Source: Prorocentrum cordatum
Lineage: Eukaryota; Sar; Dinophyceae; Prorocentrales; Prorocentraceae
NCBI GenBank assembly: GCA_963575745.1
Contig: CAUYUJ010020615.1
Coordinates: 586,736-650,735, forward strand
DNA: 64,000 nucleotides
Direction of reading: 5' to 3'
The number at the start of each line of letters is the position of its first letter. Within the stretch, counting starts at the first letter, position 1. Below are positions 52,952 through 64,000 of the stretch, piece by piece. The notes under the pieces were generated by a model, which did no database searches, had not been told where the DNA came from, and saw nothing but the letters and a program-made list of their open reading frames with translations. The translations under genes and the position numbers were made by a program.

Positions 52952-55900
52952 TCACTCGAAGGCCAACGCCTTCTCGCAACGCTTGCGGAGTGTCTTATGC
53001 ACACCCTCAAGGCCACCGTGGTTGGCGAGCTTCTGCTTAACTGCCGAAACAGCCGTGTACAAATCCTTTTTGTTCTGTTTAGTGCGAATGGCATGCATGA
53101 TGCGGCCCTCGCACTCCGCGATTATGACCGCCGAAACAACGCTCGAAACCGACGATTTCACGGCTTCGTCCACCTCGGCCCCGATAGCATTGCAGAACGC
53201 AGAGTAGGCCTCGAAGGCCTGCAGGCGGAGGAATGGAAAGGACGCGGTTGATGATGAGGAGGAGGAGGAAGAGGAGGAGGAAGAGCACGAGCAGGAGCAG
53301 GAGGGCGGATGGAGGAGGAGCAGCAGGAGGGAGAGAAGGAGGAGGGGGAGAAGGATGATAAAAAAGAGGAACAGGAGGGGGAGGCGGAGGAGGAGGGGGG
53401 GGAGGAGCATTGCCAACCCCCCCTCCCATTCATCTCACCCCATTCCCTCACCCCGCCGTTCCTCGCGCCATATTCCCCCCCTCTGTCGCCCACTTCCCGC
53501 CCCCATCTCGCGGGGCATGGCCCTTGCCCTCCAATTGGCTAGCAGGCCAAGGGGCCATCAGCACGCGGATGGACAGAGGGGTTGCGGAGGCGGCGGGGGG
53601 GGGGGGGGGAAGGCGCGGCGGCGAGGGGAACAACTACAGAAGTGGAGATTGACAAAGGGAGGGGGGTATGATGGTTGAGGAACGATTGGCAGGAGGTGGA
53701 GGAATGAGAATGGGGGATAGCCAGGGCGGCCTTGATGGGCTCGTCCTCGGCGGCTATCTTGGCGACCACGGGCCAGGCGTCCTTCGACAGCGCCGCCTCG
53801 CCGCGCTTCAGCACCTCCTCGAGCGCGTTGGCCACGCCGTCGTGCCAGCTGGCCCCGTCCTTGCCGCCCTTCGCCGTCGCCTCGACGGCCTTCACCGCCG
53901 CCTCCAAGTCGCTGGCCATCTTCTTGGCAACAGCGGTCGAAAGGTCCTGCACGAACTTCTTCACGATGCCGAATGTGTCCTCGGATGCCTTGAGCTCGGC
54001 GGCGCATTCGAAGTAGTCGAAAATGGGCCTCGCGATCTCGAGCGACTTCGTGCAAGCCGCGACCTTCCCGACGCAAGCCCTGGCAAGCTTTGCGACAGCC
54101 TCCATGTCGCAGGCGTCCGCGACGGCCTCGACGTTGGGCGCGGTGGCCACGAGGGTCGCGTAGCTCTTCCACATGCCGTCGACTGCGTTCAGGACACCGC
54201 AGAGTGACTTCACGTTCTTCGATGTGGTCTCGCAGCTGATGATCTTCGACATGGATGCGAGCGCCTGGGCGGCAACCTCCGCGTCGAAGTCGCCACCGTT
54301 GGTGTAGACAAGCACAGATGTCCCTAAGAGCCGCCCGATCGCCCGACTCAACTTGATGAAGAGACCGTCGGGCAACTTCACGCCGCACATGGCCTCGCTG
54401 GCGGTGCCGAGCGCCTGGATGGATGCCGCGTCAACTGCGCCTTCGCCCTCTGCCGCGATGATCGCTTCAATGGCAGCACTGAGCAGGTCAATGCGATGCT
54501 GCGTGTTGGTCGACGCAACAACGCCTTCCATCTTCTGGGACATGATCTGCGCGGTGTCGTCGAGCGGGTACAGCTGCTTCGCGAGCGCGACGGCTTCGCT
54601 GATCACCTTGTCTGCGGACCGCTCGTCGCCGTCAAAGCGGCGCGGGATGCCCCCATCAACCATCAAGTCAAATAGGTTCTGCAGCACCACCTTGGTATGC
54701 TTAAAGGCCGCGCCCATGCAACCAGGGCGCATAAGCGCCTTCCACTGGGGGCCTTGCTTACCGAATAAACACGAGGCAGGTACTGCATCGGAAGCAACGT
54801 TGATGAGATCAGCCTTTTCAAGTGCCGCGCAAGTTTCCAATGTATCAGCACACGTGTTCGCAGTGGTGGCGTGCTCACTGCCCTTGGACTTGTAGTGCAT
54901 CAGCTCGTCGCGAAGCTTCTGGTAGGTTGGCGACGCGCACAGGGCACCATGCAGAAGCGGGGCAATCCCATCCTTCTTGTTGGACGACGAGGCCGCCAGA
55001 TCGCCGAGCTCCTGGATCCGCCACCGTGCCCCCCTGGCACGTTGAGGCGTGCCTGAATGCCAAATGCTGGTCTGGTAGGGTTTCTGATAGTCTTCTAGGG
55101 ACCCCCCCCCTCGGAAACCGCTGATCTGCGGCCGTTTTCCCCGTGTGGTTCGCGCCCCCGAGGCCGCAGCCCCTCGTAGAATACGACAGATTCGCATTCC
55201 CGAAGCCAAGATGGCCCCAAGGCGGCCCAAGACGGCCCCAAGACGGCCCAATTTGGCTTCAAGACTGCGGAAGATGGCCTCAAGATGGCCCAAGCAACCT
55301 TCAAGATCGCTCAAGGAGCCTCACAGAGGGCCTAACATGGCCTCAAGACGGCCGCCAAGAGGCCCCGAGGATGCTAAACACACTGGTTGATAGTTAATTG
55401 GTTGTTGACGGTTCTTAGGGTTCTCGCATTTTCGGGCCAAGAACTGCCCAAGACGGCTCCTAGATCGCTCCCAGACGACCCAAGAGGCACCCAAGACATC
55501 TCCAAGACAACCCAAGAGGGGCCCAAGACGGCCCAAGAGGGCCCCAGAACGGCCCAAGAAGGGCCCCATGCGGCCAAAGAGGGCCCCAAAAGGCCCCCAA
55601 GAGAGCCCCAAGACGGCCCCAAGAGACCCTCAGGAGAGCCCAAGAGGGCCCCAAGAGAGGCCCGAGTCGGCCCAATACGCTCAATACGGCCCAAGAGAGC
55701 AGCAAGACGGCCCAAGATGGCTCCAAGACGGCCCCAGAGGCCTTCAAGGGGACCCCCAGGAGGATCAAGGCTGCCCAAGACGACCCCAAGACGATCAAAC
55801 ATGGCTTCAAGTAGGCTGAAAAAGGTCAAGATGGATTCCAAACGGGCCCACGAAGGCCTAAGGGGCCTGCGCCAACACTTTTTCGTTGGAAGAGGTGTAT

Positions 55901-57825
55901 CATGTGACGTTCCAGGCGTCGCATGGGGCACACGCGCCTCTGCCGCCCCATTTGGGCTGGCACCCATGTGTCCACATGGCGGCAGCCATGTCGGGATACA
56001 TGGGCGGGAGCTCGCATGGGGACGCATGGGGGGCAACCCGAATGTGGGCACATGGGTGGCAAACCAATTTTGGACACAAGGGTGGTAACCTCACCATCAT
56101 CATCACCACCACCAAACCTCAGGTTAGGACACCTGTGCGCCCTCGCGCGCCGACCACCGAAGCAGCTTGGCTGGCGCGGTGGCGGGACTTGCCGCAGGCA
56201 GCTGGATCAAACTCACCATATCCTCGAGATTGTCCGTGCGATTCGGCATCAGAAGAGCCTGGACGGCTTTGAGGGCGACGACAAGCTCGAAACTGTCCTG
56301 GGCGGCCGCGGCAGGCACGTGCTCCGTGAAGAGGTCGGCGAGCAAAGCTGGGAGAACCTGGCTGATGAACGCCTTGGTGACGTCCAAGGCGATGCCTTCA
56401 CGGATCAGGAGGCGGCTGACGAACTCCTTCACAAACACTTCGCGGAAGAGGCTTTGCATGTCATGTGGGTCGCAGTCCATGTCAGTGATGCGCGGGTCTG
56501 TCGGGTCGAACTTCGAGTCGGTCGAATCCGATTCCTCCAAGGGGTAAGGCTTGAACATCTCGAAGCACGCTTTCATGAGACCACCCTGTCCACACACGTG
56601 GATTGCCTTCTCAAGCTCGGAGCGCCCCTTCGCTGCCACAAGCTCCCTCTGCAGAACAACGGGGATGGTGACATTCCAAGCCTTGAGCTTCTCAAGGTAC
56701 GACTTGCACGTGTCCAAGCTCAGCGACTGAATCCTCGTGACCTTCACCTTCTGGCAGATCCCGACCTTCTCCATGTGGCGGCTCAGAAGCCCATAGTCTC
56801 CAGTTTGTCAACAAGCGCTAGGCCCTGCACCTCGGCGTTCCCCAACTTCTCATCTGCCAATATCATCGTCAAGTCGTTCTTCTCGATCCAGTACTGCACT
56901 TTGCCAGGGATGTCCTTTGGGCACTGCGCGAACTCGCCGAAGACCGACGGGGCGCCTGTTCGCACCGAAGCGGGCCCTGTCGAACCCGAACCGCGGCAGC
57001 CGTCAAACGAGACGGCGCGGGGGCAGGCGCCGCTCCGGCGCTTGGGCTAGCACCTGCTGTAGCGGGCGACGCCGACGCAGCACCCCACCCGCGCGAGCCG
57101 CCCCTGCTGATCCTCTGCGCCTTCCCAGGCGCGATCGGCGTGACGTCCCTCGGGCTCGGAAGGCTGCCATCCACCCCATCATCCTCAGGCGCCCTCTTGC
57201 CAGCCCTTTGCCTCGGCGCAGAGATGTTCGGGATTGCGCAGACGCTGAGCTTCTTGGTGGTGCCGCTCTGCTGGCGCAAATGCTGGTAGTGTAGCTGCGC
57301 CGCCTCCTCCACCGCGTGCGCCATGGGAAGAACGCGGTGAGTCTTGCGCACCATCCCGCGAGAGATCTCCAGCCTCATTTTTCTGAGGCACTTGTTGGCG
57401 ACGCCCACGTCGTCGTTCACGAGGAACAGATCATCGGGCTCGCCATCGTCGTCCCAACCCTCGAACGAGGCCAACTGGAGCGACTTCGGAGCGGTCCCGA
57501 CCACGCTCTTGAACTCTGTCGCATTCACGCAAGTGGCCTCCCTGAAGATCACCATCCGCTGCGTGTGCACCTGCGAGACCCCGTCGACGGGGAACGGGCG
57601 GCCCTGTGGTTCCTGTTCGGCGACGATGTTCTTCTCGAGGATGCCTTTCTTCAACGCCTCGGACTCGCCCAACATCTGCGCCGCTTGCTCGGCGCTCTCG
57701 ACCCACGGCAACGCATCCTGGACCTCGGCGATGCACGGCGTGCACAGAGGGCCAGTGGGATCACCTCGACCGTCCCTGTCCCAGGTGGTCTCCTGGGGGG
57801 CAGTCCGAATGAGCCAGCGCCACAT
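52952..57825 (-). CDS. Multi-exon gene for a large Ala-rich protein of unknown function
   Basis: Exons on the minus strand: 57825-~57025, ~57025-56781 and 56780-56217 (these three are contiguous but in different frames); then 55011-53722; then 53218-52952 with a TGA stop. The total is about 1050 residues. Exon 1 starts at or after an AG at 57826 and reads MWRWLIRTAPQETTWDRDG, with CTPC near residue 29, an acidic DDDGEPDDLFLVNDD segment and a Pro/Ala linker. Frameshifts sit at a CCCCC near 57027 and at GGCTTCTGAG near 56781, which may be sequencing errors. Later exons look all-helical (for example AVAKKMASDLEAAVKAVEAT) and end KRCEKALAFE. No domain was recognised. Both introns split the frame in phase 0. 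Confidence 0.62.
53219..53721 (-). other. Intron of the 53-57.8 kb gene, with a GGA tract
   Basis: The acceptor CCGCCTGCAG|GCC at 53219 is strong and lies after a pyrimidine stretch. The donor is less clear: the coding-like sequence stops at about CTG|GCTATC (53721), a GC donor, which dinoflagellates tolerate. Inside is a GGA/GAG-rich tract (53255-53410 on plus) facing pyrimidine-rich bases at 53415-53470. Confidence 0.5.
55012..56216 (-). other. 1205 bp intron resembling an introner element
   Basis: The donor is ATG|GTGAGT (56217/56216) and the acceptor GATCCAG|GAG (55012/55011), both phase 0. Just inside the donor is CCGCCACCGCGCC. Just inside the acceptor is GGCACGGTGGCGG, its reverse complement with one mismatch. 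The donor-side block (GATCCAGCTGCC, GCGGCAAGTCCCGCCACC) is found in reverse complement at 22052-22090 outside this gene. The intron centre holds a copy of the AAGACGGCCC minisatellite. Confidence 0.65.
55190..55870 (+). repeat. AAGACGGCCCAAGAGGCC-type minisatellite, array 6 (inside the intron)
   Basis: Same unit words as at 22.2-26.4 kb (AGACGGCCCAAGAGG, CCCCAAGACGGCCC), interrupted at about 55360-55440 by an AT-richer break with GTTCTTAGGGTTCTCGCATT. After the array, 55900-56100 has CCCATGTG and GGGCACATGGG words repeated loosely. Confidence 0.8.
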
Positions 57826-57944
57826 CTATTGCTCAGGCCCCCCACCCCCCAGATAGGATGCCGCCAAAACTGGCTCAAGATCTAAGGGGGGGCCCTGGTA
57901 TGATGGCGCACTTATGGGGGCCATCGCACCAGGACACCTCACTC

Positions 57945-58152
57945 TCCTCCTCCTCCTCCTCCCCCCCCCCCCCCCTCGGTCCCCGAGGGGGGGGTGGGGG
58001 GGGGGAGGGGCGGGGGGGAAGGGCGGGGGGAGGATGGGGGGGAGGAGGAGGAGGAGAACAAAGAGGAGGAAGAGGACGAGGCGGAGGAGGAGGAGGAGGA
58101 AGAGGAGGAGGAGGATGAAGATGAGGAGGAGGAGGAGGAGAATGAGGAGGAG
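57945..58152. repeat. CTC/GAG foldback around a C/G hairpin
   Basis: CTCCTCCTCCTCCTCC, then 14 C, TCGGTCCCCGA, a long G run, then GGAGGAGGAGGAG to 58150. The centre CCCCCCTCGG/CCGAGGGGGG is a perfect short hairpin, extended on both sides by the CTC and GAG tracts. It lies ~120 bp upstream of exon 1 of the 53-57.8 kb gene, perhaps in its first intron. Confidence 0.8.
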
Positions 58153-58159
58153 GGGGGTG

Positions 58160-60100
58160 ATGGCGCACTGCAAATGGGACGCACTTAGACCACGCCCAAT
58201 AGAATTAGGTTTCCTCGAAAACTGCGGGCACCACCGCTGGAAGCGGAACAGGGCAAATCGTTCGGGCGTGGGCAAATTCGGCTAAAGTGCGCCATCTGCA
58301 AATGCCAACGGCTGCCCCTGGGGCGGCCACAAAGGCACCCGCCTCCCCCCAACAGCCCAACCTTCATCATCAAATGCTGGGCGAGGCTGTCGGTGGAGGG
58401 CAAGGGCTTTCATGGCAACGCGGGCCCGAAACAATAGATGTCCAAGCCTTGTCGGTCGCTGACGATGGAGTGCATATCGAAACGTCTGCCAGCACCGCAT
58501 AAAATATAAAAGGTAAGAACTCGAACACTAGCTTGCTCGGTTGCCAGCGCGCGCTTCTCCGCATCGGAGAGGGCGCTCTGGGGTTATGACACGGAGAGAT
58601 CTGACATGGAATAGCTCGAGCAAGCGTGCAAACTCGAAGAACGAGCGCGTGAACGCACATGGCGACTGCGTTCGGGGGAGCGGGGTTCGGGCAAACACAA
58701 TAATCATCAGATGCCAACCTCTCCAAACCACCGAAAAAACTGGCATGCACGTGTGTCGCGAATGCCAAATCACATGTATCACTTCCAGGGGAACAACGTC
58801 TCTCCCGCGCGTGAGTGCCGCTTTCGGGGCTTGGCGGGATGAGTCTGGGGAACCTAGTCAGCCATGCAGCCAATTTGTTTAAAGCTCGTGGTCCGCATTT
58901 CGCAGAGTATTCTCTGGGGGTGGTTTGCCCCTCTCATGTCCCCAGGACTTGACGACGAGGGCCCCAGGTCGTCGGTGACCCTCAAGATGGCCCTGCAGTC
59001 CCACATAAGTCTCTCACATGGCTGCAGGGGGCCCAAACTCGCCAGAAAATGCTTCGGGCACCACCTGCAATCCTAGAGCGCGGCCCAGCATGACCTGAGG
59101 TGGCCACGGAACTCTTCCATTGAGACACCCGAGAAAAAAAACAATCCTGGAACATCTGAAGGATTCGGCGTGCTTCGCCGTGTACAATACCGCCGATTTG
59201 CCGTCGAAGGATCGCGAACATGTTTATACACGGCTAAATACAACCCCAAGAGAGGCTGAACCCCGTCCCCCCCCTCAGGATGGGCCCCAAAATGCCTATG
59301 GTCGCTCTGTGAGTGCCCCATGCCAAAAAAAAAAAAAACGATGGCTTGGCTCAGCCGATGAAATGCTTAGCTGAACCGTTCCTGTCCCGCCCCACTAATA
59401 GCACGCCCTTCCCCCCTGCCCACCCCCACATGCGCGCGCCCACGCGCGCGCGTGCCAACCCACCCACCGACCAACGCCCCAAAACCATCAGCTCCATGGC
59501 CGATCCCACCCAAGATGGCACCGCGAGGGCCCCAGCGAACCGTAATTCGCACCAAAAGGTTACTCAAAGGAGCGCCCGATACCACGAAAGGACAGCGACG
59601 GACGCATCTGAATCACCCAGACCGCCCCAAGGGGCCCAAGGTCCGCCGAGCCAAACAATCCCCCACACTGCCCCCAACACCCCCCCCCCCCCGCGCCACG
59701 CCCCCCTTCTTGAGGACCGATGGCCTCCCCAGGCCGTTGCCCCTCGTGCATGGGTCCACGCTCCGTTGATCAAGCAAACTCGCCCGCACATGGTTGATGG
59801 ACGGGGTGGCGATACTGCACGAAGCATGAAGTACTGATGGCGGCAACAGTGCCTCAGATTTAAATGGCCCCAAGATGGTTAAGATGGAACCTGAGGCAAC
59901 GCGTGGCACCGACAACGGATCACGACAACCGAATGCGACTAGCTGCCTTCCAGATGTCACCCGAAGACACCCCAAGGCTAAAAGACCGCGGGAGCCCTGA
60001 GAACGCCCCGAAGAAACCGACAACCATTTAACACCTAGCCCGAAGTAGTCGCCCTGCTTCCATCGAGCCCCATCGCCGCCGACAGCCTTCTGGGGTCCAG
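58160..60100. other. Stretch without a supported gene
   Basis: Short open frames only. CCAAGATGG words occur singly near 59508, 59870 and 60323. A 14 base A run lies at about 59325-59338 and a 16 base C run near 59680-59695. Nothing recognisable. Confidence 0.35.
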
Positions 60101-60730
60101 AGGTGTCTACGCGATGGCCCGCGGTAGCCCTTGGGCGTGCGAGCGAGACGCAGGGGCTGCTCAAGAGAGCCTTAGAGGCGACGTTCGGTGCGCATTGGAT
60201 GTGGCAGGTCAGACCAGTGCAGCCCATGGCATTGCGCAGCGAATCGAACTGGCAACCCATGCCACGAATGGGGCGAAAGAGAAGCCAAGGGCAGGGGCAC
60301 CAGGGCCGCGAAGGTAAGCCCAAGATGGACCCGAAGTTGCCCAACCACCAAAGACTCCATGACAGCGTGTCCTCATCCTCACCCACCCTCCCCCCCATCA
60401 CCCTGCTGCCCTCACATCATTATCACCGTCCTTCCCCCGCCCATTCCCCGAAAACTGTTTTTGCAAATCCTCCTGCAAACCACCCCCCATCTCTTGTTTA
60501 GCAGTGGCGGTCCACAGGGGTCTTGTCGCACAACGCGCACATCAAGGCGGCGTCGCTCACATTCGACACCACGTCTTCACGAATCGCTCTCCCGCGGCCC
60601 CTGCCGCGACCGCGGCGCCCATCGCCTCGCCTTTCTTAGTGGGCGCCTTCTTCAGCACGGGGGCAGCGGCCTTCGCCCTTGCCAGAACAAGGATGCTAGC
60701 AGCTGCTCGTGTGAAAACCTAAGTGACTCT
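60100..60730. other. Possible exons, strand unresolved
   Basis: On the plus strand a protein-like reading (DVRCALDVAGQTSAAHGIAQ) ends at a canonical donor AAG|GTAAGC at 60314. A TTTAGCAG acceptor lies at 60504. On the minus strand 60718-60557 reads VFTRAAASILVLARAKAAAP and KKAPTKKGEAMGAAVAAG, ending at TGA, after a CACTTAG acceptor. The two cannot both be right where they overlap. No family is recognised for either. Confidence 0.22.
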
Positions 60731-62020
60731 GTGAACTGTGCCTGGGCCGCAGAAATACCAAAGAACACCAACTGAACAAAACCCAAGCCGACATGACGCA
60801 CGATAGTGGGTCCTAGAGCCTTTCACGCGACCGCCGAATGAGCAACCGACCACGCGGGCATAGCCTCTGAAACGGTGTCGCCGCCTGACCTATGCTAAGC
60901 TATGCACATGCTGACACTTACATGCAGACACGCCATGTTGAACATGTGTTATGCAATGCCTAGAATGGGTTACCGCGCGCGCCGTCGTAAGCACATCCGT
61001 ACATAAGACGCAATAAAATATTGAATGGCCTAGAACACCTGAGCCGTTGCTCTGCGCTGGCAATCTGACAGCCAATATGAGTAAGCTGCACTGCTGGTTG
61101 CGCCAAAAGTTGCCCCACATAACTTGCAGTACTCTGACGGCCCAATGCGAACATACTACCGCACGGTGCGCACGTGAGAGCCCAAACCAAAACGTTACAA
61201 CAACTGCCCCTGAACACCCGAAGCAAGCAACGGCCAATTAAGCCAACGTAACGTGCAACGGCAGATGCACAACGGTAAGGCGATATGGATGACACCCACC
61301 AGGTGACCACTGACATGCCAGTGGGAAACAAAAGCGCGCGGGGGGGTGAATTCGGAACTGTGCGACGACGACGACGACGCCCTCCTCCATGCCCCCCTTG
61401 TTTGAGCACCAACCCCTCGGACTCTTGAGAACCCAACGCGGTGAGCGGCTGCGGGACCGACAGCGCAGCGAGGCACGTGCCTCTGAGGCCAAGCGGGGGC
61501 GGGCGCGATGGCACGGGGGGCTGGACAAGGCGCCCTTAAACCTTCCACGACCAGCGTCGACAATGGACTCTGCACCCTGAACCCGAAGTCCAGAGCGCGT
61601 TCGGCCATGGTCGCTACATGAAGGCCCTGCCATTTACCTGCGCACCACCTGCCCCCACCCACCCACCCACGCCGCATTGCCCGCGGGCCCCATGGAACCC
61701 CAATCCGCGGGCCTCGGCCTCAGCGTTGTCGCCCGCCTCGCGCTCGAGCTCGCGCGCCCGATCGCGCCCCGCCGCAATAGCACACAGGACGCCGTTCATA
61801 CCCAGTCGCCCGCTGACACGCGCGCCTCGCTTCCTGCAGCGCGACGCCGTGCGCAACGGACAGGAGTGAAGGAGTATGCGGCACCAGCTGCGGCCTCCTC
61901 TCTGAGGGCGGCAATGCGTCCCCCCCGAAGCCGACGCCGTTCTGCCGCGGCGATGGCTTTCTCATCGGCGCCCGCTCAAGCTGCAGGCGCGCGTTTGTCG
62001 GAGCCCTCGAAAGCAACTGT
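60730..62020. other. Stretch without a supported gene
   Basis: Ordinary-composition sequence to ~61.3 kb, with a CGACGACGACGACGC run near 61362-61380, then GC-rich sequence. Open frames lack motifs. Confidence 0.35.
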
Positions 62021-62022
62021 GG

Positions 62023-62298
62023 TTGGGGCCGCGCCTGCCTCATCCTCATCTGCGACCGCGCCCGGCAAACCCGACGGCGCCTCAGTTTTCCGAAGATGCT
62101 GCGGCGGAGGTGATAGCGGTGGAGCAGGCATCCACGCGGGGGCGGCGGGATGCGGCAACGCGAATGGCAGCGGCATCGGCGTGCCGCGCGGCGCCAGCAC
62201 CACTGGCGCCCGCCGCAAAGGCGGACGGGCACGGCGCGGCACATGCCCCATTGAAGCTGCGGGCGCGCCACCTGGACCGCTACCACGAGCTGGTTTGA
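62023..62298 (+). CDS. Possible terminal exon, unknown product
   Basis: A forward frame reading FSEDAAAEVIAVEQASTRGR and ending LKLRARHLDRYHELV plus TGA at 62298 has protein-like composition. It lies just before a GA microsatellite. Competing frames on both strands are equally open because the region is GC-rich, so the call is weak. Confidence 0.2.
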   Translation: MGPRLPHPHLRPRPANPTAPQFSEDAAAEVIAVEQASTRGRRDAATRMAAASACRAAPAPLAPAAKADGHGAAHAPLKLRARHLDRYHELV

Positions 62299-62332
62299 GC
62301 CAAGAGAAATGAAAAAAAGGAGGAAGGAGGTG

Positions 62333-62382
<50 letters not shown>
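62333..62382. repeat. GA microsatellite, ~25 units
   Basis: An uninterrupted GAGAGA run ending GATAGAGCAGGG. Confidence 0.95.
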
Positions 62383-62387
<5 letters not shown>

Positions 62388-62389
62388 CA

Positions 62390-64000
62390 GGGAAAAACAA
62401 AGCTAATCAGGCAACATAAGTGCGACCGCGCCACATCAGACATTACAACACGTCCCGCCCAGAACCGCCTTGTGCACTTTGCAATCGCGATGTGTACCCC
62501 CCGCGGCCCCCTGGCCCGATAGCAGACCATCTGCGCGCGTCGGGCGGCGGGAAGCGCGCGACATGAGCGCGCGGTGATCGACAGCCCGCCTAAGGGCCCA
62601 AACTCTATCATTGAACGTAGCTCCATTTACCCGCGCCCACCCCCAGACTTACTTGTAACCATTGAATATTACAGCGCCCGCGCCAGACAACGATGGGCAA
62701 CAACAACCCCCGACGCGCAATAATTTAAAACCTGACCCACGGCGCCAGCCAACCCCGCGCCTTGGAACCCACTTAAAAGTTGCAAACCAGCTTGTCGCAG
62801 GAACGGCCCCCACCGCCAGCCCACTGGCCCCTTCTGCTGGGTCATTGCCCAGGCGCTAGCCCAACCCTCCCAAACGCATACATAGTTTCGCCGACGTGGA
62901 CGCCCATTCCGACCCCCCACACCCCCGCACCAAACCCACTACCACCACCGCGCGCGCGCGCCCCAAGCCCCCGCCACCCGCCAACATAACCCGCCCCGCC
63001 CACGCGCCACAGCCCCGCCCACCTGACCTACAGCGGCAATTCCTGCCAAGGCCAGCGGCCTTCCCATGCAAATCCAACGGGGATGGCGGCGGATCCACTG
63101 CGCTGCAGCGCTGCGACGGCGGGGTGATGCCACGCGGCAGTGGCAGGAGCGCCGACGCGCGCGCCCGCGGCGGCGCAATGCCGCAACGCGGTCGCGACGC
63201 CAAGACCCGAGCCCCAACCCTCAGCTGACCGCCCGACAACGCAAGGTTTGCCACGCGCAGCCAAGCCGACGCGGCGAATCGCGCTGGGCGCCAGTGTACC
63301 CAAACCTTACAGCACCATATCAAAAACGTATTGGGGCAGGCGTGGTGCCCTGGTGGTGCAGGGCGGGATTGGGCGGCGCGGCGTGGTGGAGGTGGGGCGC
63401 GCTTCTGGTGGCTGCGCGCGCGTGTAAGAGCTGCGGCGGTGACGAATAGCGGGCGGAGCGGGCGGGGGGAAGGGGGGATGGGGGCGCAGGCTGGGCGCGG
63501 GGTGGGGGCGGGGAGGGTGGCGCCGCACTGGTCAAGCAGCAGCATCGGCCGAGCACGGCGCCGCGGCGGCGGGCGCGCTGCGGCCAGCGGCACGGCGCCG
63601 TCCCAACATCGGCGCAATTGCGCCGCCGAAAATGCCGCGGGTGGCAAACTGCGAAACAAGGGGGCGCCGCACAATCCAAGCCTCAACAAGCGCGCGCCGC
63701 GCGCACGGAACGGCCCAGGCCGCCGACGCGGCACGGGCGCGCGCGCGCACAGGTGCGCAGGCGCGCACGCAACGCAATTGGCGCGGGCCCCAGGAACCTA
63801 GAATGCGATGCAAACCACGGGCAGCACGGGCGAACGGCGCACGGGGGTAGGTCCCGTGATACGACGCCCGCAAACCCGCCAGCGCAAAACGCTGCAAATT
63901 CCGAGTAACGCCAAACAACGTGCGCTAAGAAAAAGGCACGCCGCGCGCTGCGTCCTCAACGGCATTGCAAGCGCGGGCGGCCAGGGATTTGCACGGCGAA
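62390..64000. other. GC-rich stretch without a supported gene
   Basis: Long open frames occur on both strands (for example 62856-63734 on minus), but they are Arg/Pro/Ala-rich and driven by composition. I see no start context, splice signal or motif that would support a gene. Confidence 0.35.

Noticed and set aside
57858-57885. Relic spliced-leader sequence (ends in TGGCTCAAG)
   Set aside because: Only the last eight or nine bases resemble the dinoflagellate spliced leader, and the upstream part does not match.

Overview
The window looks like nuclear DNA of a dinoflagellate. It is GC-rich and gene-poor. It has no bacterial operon structure, no rRNA or tRNA gene that I can see, very many microsatellites and minisatellites, and broken coding segments joined by introns. 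It also carries a non-LTR retroelement of a kind I associate with dinoflagellates. A high-GC genus such as Prorocentrum would fit, but that is inference.

Layout. 0-2.7 kb: degenerate ~300 bp repeats that switch orientation near 1.55 kb. 2.7-9 kb: unrecognised DNA with CCT/GGA tracts and a TTGCATTGC-type array. 9-15 kb: several small terminal-inverted-repeat (TIR) elements, a 64 bp satellite, and one TIR element framed by perfect 35 bp direct repeats. 16-19 kb: a possible small gene, a 22 bp minisatellite, and a frameshifted coding remnant (18.6-19.06 kb). 19-27 kb: foldback elements, a GAT array between two copies of one repeat, then a large composite of 'AAGACGGCC' arrays, a 1.4 kb array of a 9 bp unit and five 102 bp repeats. 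27-31 kb: more TIR elements, a possible reverse-transcriptase (RT) scrap and CA/CCT tracts.

31.9-40.1 kb, minus strand: one long, many-times frameshifted non-LTR retroelement. In transcription order I read an ORF1-like region with a RanBP2-type finger, RNase H, an AP-like (EEP) endonuclease, RT, two C2H2 fingers and a C-terminal domain with a PPCETW motif. The RT catalytic box reads FGDG followed at once by a stop.

40-52 kb: CA/TA/8 bp repeats, five more small TIR or foldback elements, a ~640 bp CCT tract, a GAT tract, a 74 bp repeat and a run of 94 T. 52.95-57.83 kb, minus strand: the best host gene, an unrecognised Ala-rich, probably all-helical protein of about 1050 residues. It has at least two introns; one looks like an introner element. 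58-64 kb: mostly unassigned, with a few weak exon candidates.

The window is therefore mainly a record of mobile elements: one autonomous LINE-like element, five families of non-autonomous TIR/foldback elements, and minisatellites that in places seem to have grown inside them. Several frameshifts lie at homopolymers, so some 'pseudogenes' may be sequencing errors.
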